Assembly (NCBI GenBank): GCA_041390825.1
Contig: JAWKPF010000028.1
Location: 1-59,903, forward strand
Direction: 5' to 3'
From: Thermomicrobiales bacterium
Lineage (GTDB): Bacteria; Chloroflexota; Chloroflexia; Thermomicrobiales; UBA6265
Length of the DNA stretch: 59,903 nt
In this document: positions 50,551-59,660 of the stretch, piece by piece
Numbering within the stretch: position 1 is the first letter of the stretch
Layout: each line of letters starts with the position of its first letter
Program-made: the position numbers and the translations under genes
Notes under the pieces: generated by a model
What the model saw: only the letters and a program-made list of their open reading frames with translations
What the model was told of the DNA's origin: nothing
The model's database searches: none

Positions 50551-52953
50551 TTGGCTGAGGCGCCTGAAGCGGTTACCAAGCCATCTGTTCGGCTGATGCC
50601 GAGGGCGGCCGAAACGATGCCTCTCGAAGCACCGCCGCAGCCGCTCACATCCTTCCTTGGACGCGACCGCGCCACCGCTACCGTGCTGGATATGATCGTT
50701 CGGCCGGAGATCCGGCTCGTCACCCTCACAGGTCCTGGCGGCATCGGCAAGACCCGGCTGGCCATTCAGGTCGCCAACGAAGCGCACGAGCAGTTCCCGG
50801 ATGGGATTGCATTCGTGGCGCTCTCACCCCTGACCGAACCGGACCTGGTCTTGCCGACCATCGCGCAAGCGATCGGCGTCGTTGGCCCCGGCACCCACCT
50901 GATTCCAGACCGTTTGGCGCGCGCGCTCGATCACCAGCGCATGCTGATCGTGATCGACAACTTCGAACATGTCGCTGCGGCCGCCGGTCAGCTCGCAACC
51001 CTCATGCGCGCCACGCGCGAGGTTCGCTTCCTTGTCACCAGCCGCGTGACGTTGCATATCAGCGGAGAGCATGAGTTTGCGGTTCCTCCGCTCGAACTGC
51101 CCGTATCGGGCAGTGTTGGCGATCTCTCCCGATCGCCCGCCTGCGCGCTTTTCGAGGTCCGCACCCGAGCGGTGCGCGGTGAGTTCGCTATCGACGACAA
51201 CAACAGCGCGGCTGTTGTGGAGATCTGTCGCCGCCTCGGAGGTGTGCCGCTTGCCATCGAGCTGGCCGCGGCGCGTGGCAAAGCGCTCTCGCCCCCGGCT
51301 CTGCTGGAGCGGTTGTCGCACGATTTCGACGTGCTTTCAGGTGGCCCCGTCGACCAACCGTCCCGCCATCAGACAATGCGCGCTGCAATCCAATGGAGCT
51401 ACGACCTGTTGCCACCCGAGCAACAGCAGCGTTTCCGGCAGCTCTCGCTCTTTGCCGGTGGATGCTCGCTCGAGGCCGCTCAGGCCGTTTCGGCGCCGGA
51501 TCGTCCCCTGGCGCTCTTGCCCGAGCTTGTCGCGCTGATCGATGCCAGCTTGCTGCTGCAGGAACCACGCCCGGATGGGGCGCCCCGCTATTGGATGCTC
51601 GACCTGATCCGGAGATTCGGTATCGAACAGTTGACCGCATCGGGCGAACGAGACGCCACGGTCGACCGGTTCACCGGCTGGCTGACCTCGCTCGCCGAAC
51701 GGGCTGGTGCTGCCTTTATCGGAAATGGACCGGGGGAATGGGCGGCAATCCTTGAGCGCGAGCTTCCCAATGTACGCGTCGCGCTCGCGATGCTCGACGA
51801 AGCGGATGATACGGATGCACTCCTCCGCTTGATCGTGGTGCTCGGCCCTTTGTGGAGCGCGCTTGGGCATCAGCGGGAAGGATTGCAATGGCTCACGCAG
51901 ACGCTCGACCGCTCCGGCGATCGCACTCTCCCCGAGCGCACGTTGCACGCCCGAATTCTCGCGACCCGGCTGGCAACCACTGTCGGCGACTTCGAGCGCG
52001 CGGCAGAGTTCGCGGAAACGGCGAGCGCGCTCGCGAAGCAACGTTCCGACCCAGCCGCGCTGGCCGACACTGCCTGCACGCTTGGCAACCTGGCGCGTGG
52101 TATTGGCGATCAGCAGACGGCACGCCATCAATACGAGAACGCGCTTGCGATCTATCGGGAGCTAGGCGACCGCTACAACGCCGCATACACACTGATCCAG
52201 CTCGCGAAACTGGGCGATCTGGGCACTCCGGAACAGCCGGGCAACCCGGCCGATCTCGCGGTCGCCGAAATGCAATGTGATGAAGCGCTCGAAATCTATC
52301 GCGCACTGGGAAACCAGTGGGGCATCGCACGGGCGCTCAACCACCTCGCATATCTCCACTACAAGTCCGGGCGCTATCAGGCGGCATCCGTGGCAGCAGG
52401 TGAGGCATTGCCGCTCTTCGCTCGCGACGGCAATCTGACCGAAGGATCGCAATGCATCGAGAATCTCGCAGATATCGCAGGGGCCACGGGAAATGGCGCG
52501 CTGGGCGCGCGGCTCTATGGGATCGCCAGCGGATTGCAAGAGCGGCTCGGCGCGCCGATGTGGCCAACCTATCGCACGGAGTATGAGCAGGAGGTCGCGC
52601 GTGCGCGCGCGTTGCTCACCCCAGAAGCCTTCGCCGCGTCGTGGCAAGCTGGGCGCGAGTTGCCCGATGACCTCATGGTCGAGGAAGCCCTTGCCGCAGC
52701 CAACTTTCTGGCCGGAGCGTCAGCCGTTTCGACCGTGCCGTCTTCAGCAACCTACGGGCTGACCGCGCGCGAGCTGGAAGTGCTGAGCCTGCTTGCTACG
52801 GGTGCGTCCAATCAAGGCATTGCTGACGCGCTCTTTATCAGCCTCACCACGGTAAAGGGCCACGTGCAGAGCATCATGCGCAAACTCGATCTCAGCTCGC
52901 GCACGGCGCTCGCCGCTTTCGCAGTGCAACGCGGACTGCTCGACCGTCCGTAG
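50551..52953 (+). CDS. LuxR-type regulator with NB-ARC ATPase and TPR region
   Basis: An about 800-residue STAND regulator. After a short linker with PLEAPPQPLTSFLGRDRATA, Walker A is LTGPGGIGKTRLA (about residue 60). ALDHQRMLIVIDNFEHVAAA is Walker B, FLVTSRVTLHISGEHEFAVP the sensor strand and GVPLAIELAAARGKALSPPA the GLPL motif. TPR-like helices fill about residues 350-700. The C-terminal LuxR domain is YGLTARELEVLSLLATGASN, IADALFISLTTVKGHVQSIM. The frame is open into the preceding gene. TTG at 50551 is chosen since GGGAG precedes it by 9 nt; ATGs at about 50596 and 50617 are alternatives. Targets are unknown. Confidence 0.9.
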   Translation: MAEAPEAVTKPSVRLMPRAAETMPLEAPPQPLTSFLGRDRATATVLDMIVRPEIRLVTLTGPGGIGKTRLAIQVANEAHEQFPDGIAFVALSPLTEPDLVLPTIAQAIGVVGPGTHLIPDRLARALDHQRMLIVIDNFEHVAAAAGQLATLMRATREVRFLVTSRVTLHISGEHEFAVPPLELPVSGSVGDLSRSPACALFEVRTRAVRGEFAIDDNNSAAVVEICRRLGGVPLAIELAAARGKALSPPALLERLSHDFDVLSGGPVDQPSRHQTMRAAIQWSYDLLPPEQQQRFRQLSLFAGGCSLEAAQAVSAPDRPLALLPELVALIDASLLLQEPRPDGAPRYWMLDLIRRFGIEQLTASGERDATVDRFTGWLTSLAERAGAAFIGNGPGEWAAILERELPNVRVALAMLDEADDTDALLRLIVVLGPLWSALGHQREGLQWLTQTLDRSGDRTLPERTLHARILATRLATTVGDFERAAEFAETASALAKQRSDPAALADTACTLGNLARGIGDQQTARHQYENALAIYRELGDRYNAAYTLIQLAKLGDLGTPEQPGNPADLAVAEMQCDEALEIYRALGNQWGIARALNHLAYLHYKSGRYQAASVAAGEALPLFARDGNLTEGSQCIENLADIAGATGNGALGARLYGIASGLQERLGAPMWPTYRTEYEQEVARARALLTPEAFAASWQAGRELPDDLMVEEALAAANFLAGASAVSTVPSSATYGLTARELEVLSLLATGASNQGIADALFISLTTVKGHVQSIMRKLDLSSRTALAAFAVQRGLLDRP

Positions 52954-53331
52954 TTGGCGCCTCGCCAACAGCCAGCCCACCAGAAAAACCCTACTTTCGA
53001 AGGGTTCCCATTCGGGCATCGGCTTGGCACACTCTCATCCGAGTCTCACCGCTCGATTGCTCGCCTCCAGCTGCAGATCGTCGACCGCCTCGACGAGATG
53101 CAGCTGAGGGCGAGTGAATCTCTCTCGATCCCCCTACAGCCACGCAAAGAGACAAGCGGCCGCTGGCCGCGTTCAGGCGCTGGGGTCACTGTGGCGGCTT
53201 GGAGCAGGCTGTCTGGCGATGGCTAGTCTATCCATGGATTATCGGCAGGTTCCGATACCAGGAAAGGGCCATGCGCACCGAGAGCCCGGCAAATGCCAGG
53301 CCCTCGGTGATTGCTTTCTGGAGATTGGTCG
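52954..53331. other. Gap between convergent genes
   Basis: About 378 bp. A weak AACCCT/AGGGTT hairpin lies near 52989-53010, and a stronger hairpin at 53276-53309 is listed separately. No coding frame is convincing. Confidence 0.5.
53276..53309 (-). terminator. Long imperfect hairpin after the toastrack gene
   Basis: CACCGAG (53276-53282) pairs with CTCGGTG (53303-53309), and inner GCC and GGCA blocks also pair, giving a stem of about 14 pairs with two symmetric mismatches. It is about 23 nt past the minus-strand stop. Confidence 0.6.
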
Positions 53332-54129
53332 TTACGCGGGCAGCGCGATGCTGTCGTCCATCTTGATGGAAACCGAACCAAGCGCCGACTGCAGGTCGAT
53401 GGTAAGCACCGGCTGATGGCCGCCAAGGAAGGCCAACGTGCTGTAGGCGCCATCCTTTACGGTGAATCCATCGCCAACGTTGACACCGGCCAACGCCGTC
53501 TTGGTGCGGACACGGGCCGCAGTGGTTTTCGGCACAATGACCTCGGTAGCCGTCATACCAGTGCGAATACTGGCATCGAGATCGCGCGCCAGTTGGCCGC
53601 CGAAGTCGACCGTCATCGAAGCGGCCCCGCCGTCGAGATCGATCTTGCGCGCGCCGCTGTTGCCCAGGCCGGCCAGCGCCAGATCGGCTGCGCCGGCTTT
53701 CATCGCGAAGCTATCCATCTCATGCGGATTTGGCAGCGAGAAATCGAACTTCGCCTGCCCTGCGCCGATCTTGATATCCGCTTCGACGACGGGAATACCG
53801 CCCAGATCGACCTGAGACTGATCGGAAGCGCCCAAGTCCATCGACAGCGAGAACGGCCGGCGTGTACTCACCTTGAGTTCGAGCACCGGGGCTTTGAACT
53901 TGCGGAACGCGGTGACATTCTTGCTCGAGGAGATGCGCACATTGGCGCCATCCGTTTGCACCGTCAAAGGCATCTGTCCGGTTGGATCCGTGAACGAGCC
54001 GGTGAGCCACTCCGCCTGGTCGGCGGCACTCAGACGGAGGCGGATCGGCGCCAGGGTGAGGCGCAACCGGGGACGCGCAGAGGCATCGTCCGGAAACGCT
54101 ACGGAAATCGGGGTTACTGTTTCACTCAT
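53332..54129 (-). CDS. Toastrack / LiaF-like adhesin-fold protein
   Basis: A 265-residue beta-rich protein. VVEADIKIGAGQAKFDFSLP, FAMKAGAADLALAGLGNSGA, RKIDLDGGAASMTVDFGGQL and SIRTGMTATEVIVPKTTAAR follow the repeated GAG-x-L pattern of toastrack (DUF2154/DUF4097-like) domains found in LiaF and stress proteins. There is no signal peptide or membrane helix, so it seems cytosolic or exported by another route. The N-terminal 95 residues are also beta-rich. AGAGGA lies 7 nt before the ATG. Proteins of this fold often sit with envelope-stress regulators, but none is adjacent here. The fold assignment is by pattern only. Confidence 0.75.
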   Translation of the reverse strand: MSETVTPISVAFPDDASARPRLRLTLAPIRLRLSAADQAEWLTGSFTDPTGQMPLTVQTDGANVRISSSKNVTAFRKFKAPVLELKVSTRRPFSLSMDLGASDQSQVDLGGIPVVEADIKIGAGQAKFDFSLPNPHEMDSFAMKAGAADLALAGLGNSGARKIDLDGGAASMTVDFGGQLARDLDASIRTGMTATEVIVPKTTAARVRTKTALAGVNVGDGFTVKDGAYSTLAFLGGHQPVLTIDLQSALGSVSIKMDDSIALPA

Positions 54130-54272
54130 CGAAAGTCCTCTCGGTGCGGTAATCGTTGTTCAGAATTGATGGCGTTCGCGCCAGACCGCACGAATTCATT
54201 ATGATGTATAGCGATTGGTCATAGGGCAAGGCGGCTGTCCTGTCACCGTGTAGTTGCGTACCCTGGCGACCT

Positions 54273-55319
54273 ATGACGATCTTCCGTGCAATTGCCCTTG
54301 CGATTCTGCTCCTTGTCCCCTCCAGCACGCCGCTGCTGGCGCATCAGACCGATGGCCGCTCGCTCGGCATGGTGCTCACCACCGCTCAAAATGGAGATTC
54401 GGAGTACACCGCCATGCTGGCGCATGCCGCAGGCGTCACCCGCGCTCCGATCACGTACGCGTGGGGAGCGCTGGAGCCGGAACCAGGCGAATACGACGAC
54501 GGGAATCTCGCGCTGGCGGCGCTCTTCTTCCCGGCAATGGGAATGTCGATCGATGTCGCCATCACACCAGTCGCCGGCTCCCGGCTGGTCATGCCGGACG
54601 ACCTGGCGGGCCGCAGCTTCGACGATCCTGAGGTCATCAAGCGATATCTCGACCTGATCGAGCATGTCATGGCCGTGCTGTCTGAAGCCGATGTGCGTCT
54701 TCTGATCGTGGGCGTGGAGGTCGACAAGTATCTGGGCGACGATGTCACCGCCTGGGACGCCTTCGCCGCGTTCACCGCCGCGGTGGCCACCTATGTGCAC
54801 AGCATCCGGCCCGGCATCGAGGTGGGTGTCCAGAGCTCTACCGACAGCCGCATCCTCGATCCGGACCGGTGGAGCAACATCGACCAGGTCTCCGACATCA
54901 TCGCCACGTCGTACTTTCCAATGGACGACCTGCAGGTACGCGATCCATCGTCCATTACGGACGATTTCGACACACTGGCCGCGCTCTATCCCGACCGCGT
55001 CATCCGCATCGTCGAAGCGGGCTATCCCTCCAGCGCGGCGAATGGCAGCTCGGACAAGCGGCAGGCGCAGTTCATTCACGCCCTCTTTGCCGCCTGGGAT
55101 GACCATGCTGGCCAGATTCTCTCGATCACGCTCTCCATGCAGCACGACTATGGACCCGCGCACGTCGATGCCATCTGCGCGTTCTATGGAGACACCAGCG
55201 AAGCCTTTGCGGCATTCATCGGCTCGATCGGGTTCCGCTGGTGGAAAGGCGACGGCGCGCCGAAACCAGCCTGGGAGGCATTGATGCAAGAAACTGCCGC
55301 GCGCGGATGGCAACCGTGA
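54273..55319 (+). CDS. Secreted glycoside-hydrolase-like TIM-barrel protein
   Basis: A 348-residue exported protein. MTIFRAIALAILLLVPSSTP is a Sec signal with cleavage near LLAHQ. VTRAPITYAWGALEPEPGEY resembles the first barrel strands of clan A glycosidases. RLLIVGVEVDKYLGDD (about residue 150) carries a Glu at the place of the acid/base. VIRIVEAGYPSSAANGS (about residue 245) has a Glu at the place of the nucleophile, similar to GH53-type ETGYP motifs. RWWKGDGAPKPAWEAL closes the barrel. An endo-acting galactanase-like or related activity is possible but unproven. Its stop overlaps the deacetylase gene. Confidence 0.75.
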   Translation: MTIFRAIALAILLLVPSSTPLLAHQTDGRSLGMVLTTAQNGDSEYTAMLAHAAGVTRAPITYAWGALEPEPGEYDDGNLALAALFFPAMGMSIDVAITPVAGSRLVMPDDLAGRSFDDPEVIKRYLDLIEHVMAVLSEADVRLLIVGVEVDKYLGDDVTAWDAFAAFTAAVATYVHSIRPGIEVGVQSSTDSRILDPDRWSNIDQVSDIIATSYFPMDDLQVRDPSSITDDFDTLAALYPDRVIRIVEAGYPSSAANGSSDKRQAQFIHALFAAWDDHAGQILSITLSMQHDYGPAHVDAICAFYGDTSEAFAAFIGSIGFRWWKGDGAPKPAWEALMQETAARGWQP

Positions 55320-56209
55320 CGACACCCACCGTCTGCCTCAGCTTCGATTTCGACGCCATCTCGCTCTGGATCGGACCGATGGGCGCCAAATCGCCTTCCA
55401 TGATCTCGCGCGGGGAGTTTGGCGCAGTCGCGGCGCCACGCATCCTCTCGCTCCTGGAACGAGAAGCAATTCCGGCCACCTTCTTCGTCACCGGACACAC
55501 CGCCGAAACCTACCCGTCGCAAACCCGCGCGATAGCGGACGCTGGTCATGAAATCGGGCATCATGGCTACCTGCACGAAAACCCGATCGATCTCACTCCG
55601 GAAGCAGAAGAAGCCGTGCTGCTGCGTGGGCTCGCGGCATTGGACGCAATCGCCGGGGTTCGTCCGGTCGGCTACCGATCTCCAGCCTGGGACAACAGCC
55701 CGCACACGATCGACCTCTTGCTGAAGCACGGTTTTCGCTATGAAAGCTCGTTGATGGCAGACGATTTCTCGCCCTATTGGTGCCGCACAGGCGATACGAT
55801 CGACCCTGACGGTCCGTATCGCTTCGGTCGCACGGTCGATCTCGTCGAACTGCCAGTCTCCTGGTTGCTCGACGATTTTCCCCACTTCGAATACATCCGC
55901 CTGCCGAACCGGGTCTCGCCCGGTCTCTCCGCGGCGTCCAAAGTGGAAGAAATCTGGCGTGACGAGTTCGACTTCATGATGCGCGAGATCCCGGACGGCG
56001 TGTTCACCCTCACCATGCATCCACAGGTCATCGGCCGTGGCCATCGCTTGATGATGCTGGAGCGGCTGATCGCCCATTTCAAGGAAGCCGGCGCGCGCTT
56101 CTCGACCCTGGCGTCGGCGGCAGACGCGTTCCGCTCGCGGAACAGCGCAAGACGATCGGGACCGCAAGACGGCCCGGATTCACGCCGCTCGCAAACGCTT
56201 GACAGTTGA
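55307..56209 (+). CDS. Polysaccharide deacetylase family protein (NodB domain)
   Basis: A 300-residue CE4-type hydrolase. VCLSFDFDAISLWIGPMGAK contains the catalytic/metal Asp pair (FDFD). ATFFVTGHTAETYPSQTRAI and HEIGHHGYLHENP provide the HxxH-type metal ligands (HHGYLH). VRPVGYRSPAWDNSPHTIDL is motif 3 with the conserved Arg. FTLTMHPQVIGRGHRLMMLE supplies the late catalytic His. The PuuE/peptidoglycan deacetylase branch is likely, acting on N-acetylated sugars or cyclic amides. No signal is present. ATG at 55307 overlaps the previous gene by 13 nt; a GTG at 55316 would give a 4-base overlap and is a valid alternative. Promoter elements of the next gene lie in its last codons. Confidence 0.9.
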   Translation: MATVTTPTVCLSFDFDAISLWIGPMGAKSPSMISRGEFGAVAAPRILSLLEREAIPATFFVTGHTAETYPSQTRAIADAGHEIGHHGYLHENPIDLTPEAEEAVLLRGLAALDAIAGVRPVGYRSPAWDNSPHTIDLLLKHGFRYESSLMADDFSPYWCRTGDTIDPDGPYRFGRTVDLVELPVSWLLDDFPHFEYIRLPNRVSPGLSAASKVEEIWRDEFDFMMREIPDGVFTLTMHPQVIGRGHRLMMLERLIAHFKEAGARFSTLASAADAFRSRNSARRSGPQDGPDSRRSQTLDS

Positions 56210-56226
56210 CGACCCTCCGCTATTAT
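56199..56226 (+). promoter_or_regulatory. Promoter of the A-type carrier gene
   Basis: A perfect TTGACA (56199-56204), 16 bp, TATTAT (56221-56226). The stop of the deacetylase gene lies in its -35 region. GCACGTTC and GCGTACGAA-type motifs follow at 56234-56266, close to the expected start site, and resemble those at 19017-19146. Confidence 0.75.
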
Positions 56227-56309
56227 TTTGTAAGCACGTTCTTGTGAAGCGTTCGTCTCGCGTACGAATGCCGAGTTCGTGCTGAAGAAACCCGAAAGGA
56301 ACCAGAGAT

Positions 56310-56699
56310 ATGTCAGTTGCGGCAGAGCCCTTGATCACGATGACGCCAGAGGCGGTCTCCAAGCTCAAGGAATTCCTGGACGAGCAGGGAACTCCCGACC
56401 AGATGCTGCGCGTTTTCGTGGCGCCGGGCGGCTGCTCGGGGCTGCAGTACGGGATGACAGTCGAAGAGATCGCTGAAAGCGACGACACCGTCATCGAAAC
56501 CGACGGGGTCAAGCTGCTGGTCGATTCGTTCAGCGGCATGTACCTGCAGGGCGCCGAGGTCGATTACGTCAACTCCCTCATGGGCGGCGGCTTCACCGTT
56601 CGCAATCCCAACGCCGTTGCCTCCTGCTCGTGCGGCCACTCGTTCGACACCGGCGCAAACGAGCAAACCGCCCACGGCTGCGGTTGCGGCTCGCACTAA
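56310..56699 (+). CDS. A-type Fe-S carrier (HesB/IscA/ErpA family)
   Basis: A 129-residue iron-sulfur carrier delivering clusters to apo-enzymes. ITMTPEAVSKLKEFLDEQG opens the fold. The three conserved cysteines are in VAPGGCSGLQYGM (residue about 44) and NAVASCSCGHSF (about 109-111). An additional tail, QTAHGCGCGSH, holds two more Cys and two His and is not part of the usual fold. It may bind metal. AAAGGA precedes the ATG. It is separate from the suf operon but functionally linked. Confidence 0.94.
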   Translation: MSVAAEPLITMTPEAVSKLKEFLDEQGTPDQMLRVFVAPGGCSGLQYGMTVEEIAESDDTVIETDGVKLLVDSFSGMYLQGAEVDYVNSLMGGGFTVRNPNAVASCSCGHSFDTGANEQTAHGCGCGSH

Positions 56700-56725
56700 T
56701 TCACCCGATTCCAGAGGAGCCGATC

Positions 56726-56757
56726 GCGGCGGGGTTCGCCCCGCCGCATTCTTTTTT
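56726..56757 (+). terminator. Intrinsic terminator of the A-type carrier gene
   Basis: GCGGCGGGG (56726-56734), TTCG loop, CCCCGCCGC (56739-56747), then six T residues at 56752-56757. It starts 27 nt past the stop. Confidence 0.95.
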
Positions 56758-56812
56758 GTAGCAGTTGTCAACTTTTCCGCAATCTCCCCGCCAAACTGGC
56801 TCTTTCGGCGCA

Positions 56813-56851
56813 TGTACGTACAGTTGGATTTTGGCGTTTTTCTGATATAAT
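56813..56851 (+). promoter_or_regulatory. Promoter of the sigma factor gene
   Basis: TTGGAT (56824-56829), 16 bp, TATAAT (56846-56851). A palindrome TGTACGTACA (56813-56822) abuts the -35 box. The 5' leader to 57124 would be about 265 nt; its short open frame at 56945-57127 has no support as a gene. Confidence 0.8.
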
Positions 56852-57123
56852 GCCGTGTTTGTGAAAGCTGTAACGATCTTGCCTCGATGCACCGTTGCAG
56901 AGCAGTGAGCTTCCGTCGAATCCCGTCAGAACGAGAGACTGCCGATGGATCCGGAGCACCGTCACGAACGTATATTATGTTGGCTAGAGGTCGCGGATTG
57001 CCCTCGTGGACGAGCGGCGTTGCTTGACCGGGCCCCCACACTAATTGCCTCTCGAAACGCGAGATCTATTCCACGGGCACTGTGTCTCGGCAGAAGACCG
57101 GTGTCAGAAGGAGAAATGCGCCC

Positions 57124-58137
57124 ATGAGTGATTCGACTCAAACCTATGGGATGGACCAGTTCGATGAACTGGTCAAAGACGCGGTCGTTTCGCCCGAAGA
57201 AAAACTCGATCTTCCCGAAGAGTTGCAGACACAACTCGCCGAGGATATCGAGCCCGAGGTCGATCTCGAACGCGATCTCGATGTGCTTCAGCGCCTCGAT
57301 CCCAATTTCATCAACGATCCGGTTCGCCTTTATCTTCGTGAGATCGCTGAAACCCCGCTGCTCACCCATGCGCAGGAGATCGAGCTCGCCAAGCGGGTCG
57401 AAGACGGCGACATGGCGGCAACGCAGTTGTTCGTGCGCGCCAACCTGCGCCTGGTGGTTTCGATCGCCAAGCGCTACGTCAACCGCGGTCTGACCCTGCT
57501 CGACCTGATTCAGGAAGGCAATATCGGTCTGATGCGCGCCGTACAGAAATACGACTGGCGCAAAGGTTTCCGCTTCAGCACCTATGCCACCTGGTGGATT
57601 CGACAGGCCATTACCCGCGCCATCGCGGACCAGAGCCGCACGATCCGCCTCCCGGTCCACATGGGCGATTCGATCTCCCGCTATCGTAAGACCCTGAATA
57701 TGCTTGCCCAGGAGCTCGGCCGCCAGCCAACCCCGGAAGAGGTTGCCGAGGCCATGGCCGTAGCCCCCGAGAAGATTCAGCAGATCATCCAGGCGGCTCA
57801 GCGCACGATTTCGCTGGAAACCCCGATTGGCAGCGAGGACGAGACCAGTCTGGGCGATCTCATCGCCGACGAGGTCTCCGAAACGCCGTACGAGGCAGCC
57901 AGCGAGAGCATGCTCAAGCGCGATGTCGCGGCAGCGCTCGATACCCTTACCCCGCGCGAACGGCTGGTGCTCCAGCTCCGGTTCGGGCTGGGCCACAGCC
58001 ACCAGCACACACTGGCCGAGGTGGGCGAAAAGCTGCAGATCAGCCGCGAGCGGGTGCGCCAGATCGAGAACGAAGCGCTGCAGAAATTGCGCCGGCTCGA
58101 TGGCGACCGCCTCTTTGCCTATCATCAGGAGCTTTGA
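57124..58137 (+). CDS. RNA polymerase sigma factor, RpoD/SigA group
   Basis: A 337-residue sigma-70 family factor. DPVRLYLREIAETPLLTHAQ is region 1.2. FVRANLRLVVSIAKRYVNRG and LTLLDLIQEGNIGLMRAVQK cover 2.1-2.2, and FSTYATWWIRQAITRAIADQ is 2.3-2.4, the -10 contact. Region 3 follows with IRLPVHMGDSISRYRKTLNM. Region 4.2 is HTLAEVGEKLQISRERVRQI, contacting the -35 box. The acidic N-terminal about 60 residues are short compared with E. coli RpoD, as in many Gram-positive-like sigma factors. It could be the primary factor or a group 2 relative. AAGGAG precedes the ATG by 11 nt. Confidence 0.94.
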   Translation: MSDSTQTYGMDQFDELVKDAVVSPEEKLDLPEELQTQLAEDIEPEVDLERDLDVLQRLDPNFINDPVRLYLREIAETPLLTHAQEIELAKRVEDGDMAATQLFVRANLRLVVSIAKRYVNRGLTLLDLIQEGNIGLMRAVQKYDWRKGFRFSTYATWWIRQAITRAIADQSRTIRLPVHMGDSISRYRKTLNMLAQELGRQPTPEEVAEAMAVAPEKIQQIIQAAQRTISLETPIGSEDETSLGDLIADEVSETPYEAASESMLKRDVAAALDTLTPRERLVLQLRFGLGHSHQHTLAEVGEKLQISRERVRQIENEALQKLRRLDGDRLFAYHQEL

Positions 58138-58202
58138 TTTCTGGACCCGGACAGTCATAAGCGGCCGGTTGGCCGCTGGCATTCCAATCCCGAACGACCC
58201 TG

Positions 58203-58227
58203 GGGGCGTAGCTTGCTGCGCCCCTTT
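58203..58227 (+). terminator. Intrinsic terminator of the sigma factor gene
   Basis: GGGGCG (58203-58208) pairs with CGCCCC (58219-58224), extended by an inner AGC/GCT; TTT follows. A second hairpin AGCGGCC/GGCCGCT lies at 58160-58177. Confidence 0.75.
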
Positions 58228-58240
58228 GTCGTGCCCGGAA

Positions 58241-58268
58241 TCCCCGCTCCTCCCTGCTCCCCGCTCGT
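58241..58268. repeat. Single-arm heptamer array, TCCYCGC type
   Basis: Four degenerate 7-nt units (TCCCCGC, TCCTCCC, TGCTCCC, CGCTCGT) in the gap before the CNNM gene. No opposing arm is clear. Confidence 0.35.
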
Positions 58269-58322
58269 CGTGACGATTCCTGGTTCTCGCATCGCTGGAA
58301 TCATGTTGGGAGGCGTTCGCTA

Positions 58323-59660
58323 ATGGACACAGCCATCCGACTCCTGGCGGTGCTGGGACTCGTGCTCATGAACGGGTTCTTCGTTGCGGCGGAGTTCGCG
58401 CTGGTGTCAGCGCGGGCTACCCGTATCAATCAGCTGGCCGAAGAAGGCAACTGGAGCGCCCGGACCGTACAGAAAGCGATGAACGATCCCAATCGGTTCA
58501 TCTCCGCATGCCAGGTGGGTATCACGCTCGCCAGTCTGGCGCTCGGTTGGATCGCGGAACCCGCCATCGGGCATTTGATCGACCCCGCATTGCAACGTGT
58601 GTTTGGCGAGTCGTCGCCGATCAGCGCGCGGGTGGTGTCCGCGGCGATCGCGCTGTTCATCGTGACGCTGCTGCACATCGTGATCGGCGAACAGGCGCCA
58701 AAGATGATCGCGCTGCAACGCTCAGAGCGGACGGTGCTGCTCAGCGCTCCAGTGGTCTCCTGGATCAGCGTGCCGTTCCGACCGATCATCGCGCTCCTCT
58801 ACTGGCTGACCGACCGGGTGCTGGGACTCCTCGGCTTGCACTGGGAAGGTGAGCACAGCCTGGTCTACACAGAAGACGAACTGAAGATGCTCGTCACCGC
58901 CAGCCAGCAAAGCGGCTATCTGGAACCAAGCGAACAAGAGATGATCGAGCGGGTGTTCCAGTTCGCCGACATCATGGCCGACGAAGTGATGGTGCCGCGC
59001 ACCGAGCTGGTGGCGCTGGCCGTCGATGCGAGCTACGACGACGTGCTCAGCACGGTGCTCGAATCCGGGCATTCCCGATTTCCGACCTATCGGGAGGATC
59101 TCGACGAGGTCATCGGCATCTTCTTCTCCAAGGACCTCTTGCGCCTGGGTACCAACGCCGAGCGGCGCGATTTCCAACTTCGCCAGTGGATTCGCCCGGC
59201 CGTATTCGTCCCCGAACACATGCCGCTCGATGAGCTGCTGGCAACCATGCGATCCAAGCAGAGTCATGCGGTGATCGTCGTAGATGAATATGGAGGAACC
59301 GCGGGGCTGGTGACGCTCGAAGACGTCATGGAGCGCATCGTCGGCGATGTCGACGATGGCCCGTCATCACAGGATCCGGACGTGCAAGAATTGGCGAACG
59401 GCGTCGTGCGGTTGAGCGGGCTGATGTCGATTCACGAGGTCAATGAGCAATTCGGCACCCACATCGACGACCCGTTCTACAACTCGCTGGGCGGGTTCGT
59501 GTTTGGGCAGATTGGACGGCGGCCAGAGGTCGGCGACGAGATCGCGGTCAATGGGCATCTGCTGCGCGTGGCCGAGCTGGACGGTTTGCGCATCGACCGG
59601 ATCGATCTGGAACCGGCGCCCTCCGCACCCTCCGTCACGGAGCCAACCCTCGACGCATAA
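58323..59660 (+). CDS. CNNM/CorC-type membrane protein with CBS domains (hemolysin family)
   Basis: A 445-residue protein. The DUF21/CNNM domain (residues about 1-190) has helices LLAVLGLVLMNGFFVAAEFA, VGITLASLALGWIAEPAIGH and VVSAAIALFIVTLLHIVIGE, with the EQAPKMIALQRSE motif. A CBS pair follows (ADEVMVPRTELVALAVDASY through LVTLEDVMERIVGDVDD). The CorC_HlyC domain ends the protein (YNSLGGFVFGQIGRRPEVGD). Members transport or sense Mg or Co. GGGAGG precedes the ATG. The name hemolysin is historical and implies no toxin activity. Confidence 0.94.
   Translation: MDTAIRLLAVLGLVLMNGFFVAAEFALVSARATRINQLAEEGNWSARTVQKAMNDPNRFISACQVGITLASLALGWIAEPAIGHLIDPALQRVFGESSPISARVVSAAIALFIVTLLHIVIGEQAPKMIALQRSERTVLLSAPVVSWISVPFRPIIALLYWLTDRVLGLLGLHWEGEHSLVYTEDELKMLVTASQQSGYLEPSEQEMIERVFQFADIMADEVMVPRTELVALAVDASYDDVLSTVLESGHSRFPTYREDLDEVIGIFFSKDLLRLGTNAERRDFQLRQWIRPAVFVPEHMPLDELLATMRSKQSHAVIVVDEYGGTAGLVTLEDVMERIVGDVDDGPSSQDPDVQELANGVVRLSGLMSIHEVNEQFGTHIDDPFYNSLGGFVFGQIGRRPEVGDEIAVNGHLLRVAELDGLRIDRIDLEPAPSAPSVTEPTLDA

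Noticed and set aside
56945..57127. 60-codon open frame in the sigma gene leader
   Set aside because: It overlaps the sigma ribosome-binding site and has no ribosome-binding site of its own; treated as leader.
58323..59660. Hemolysin or toxin function
   Set aside because: The family name is historical; DUF21-CBS-CorC_HlyC proteins are linked to divalent cation handling.
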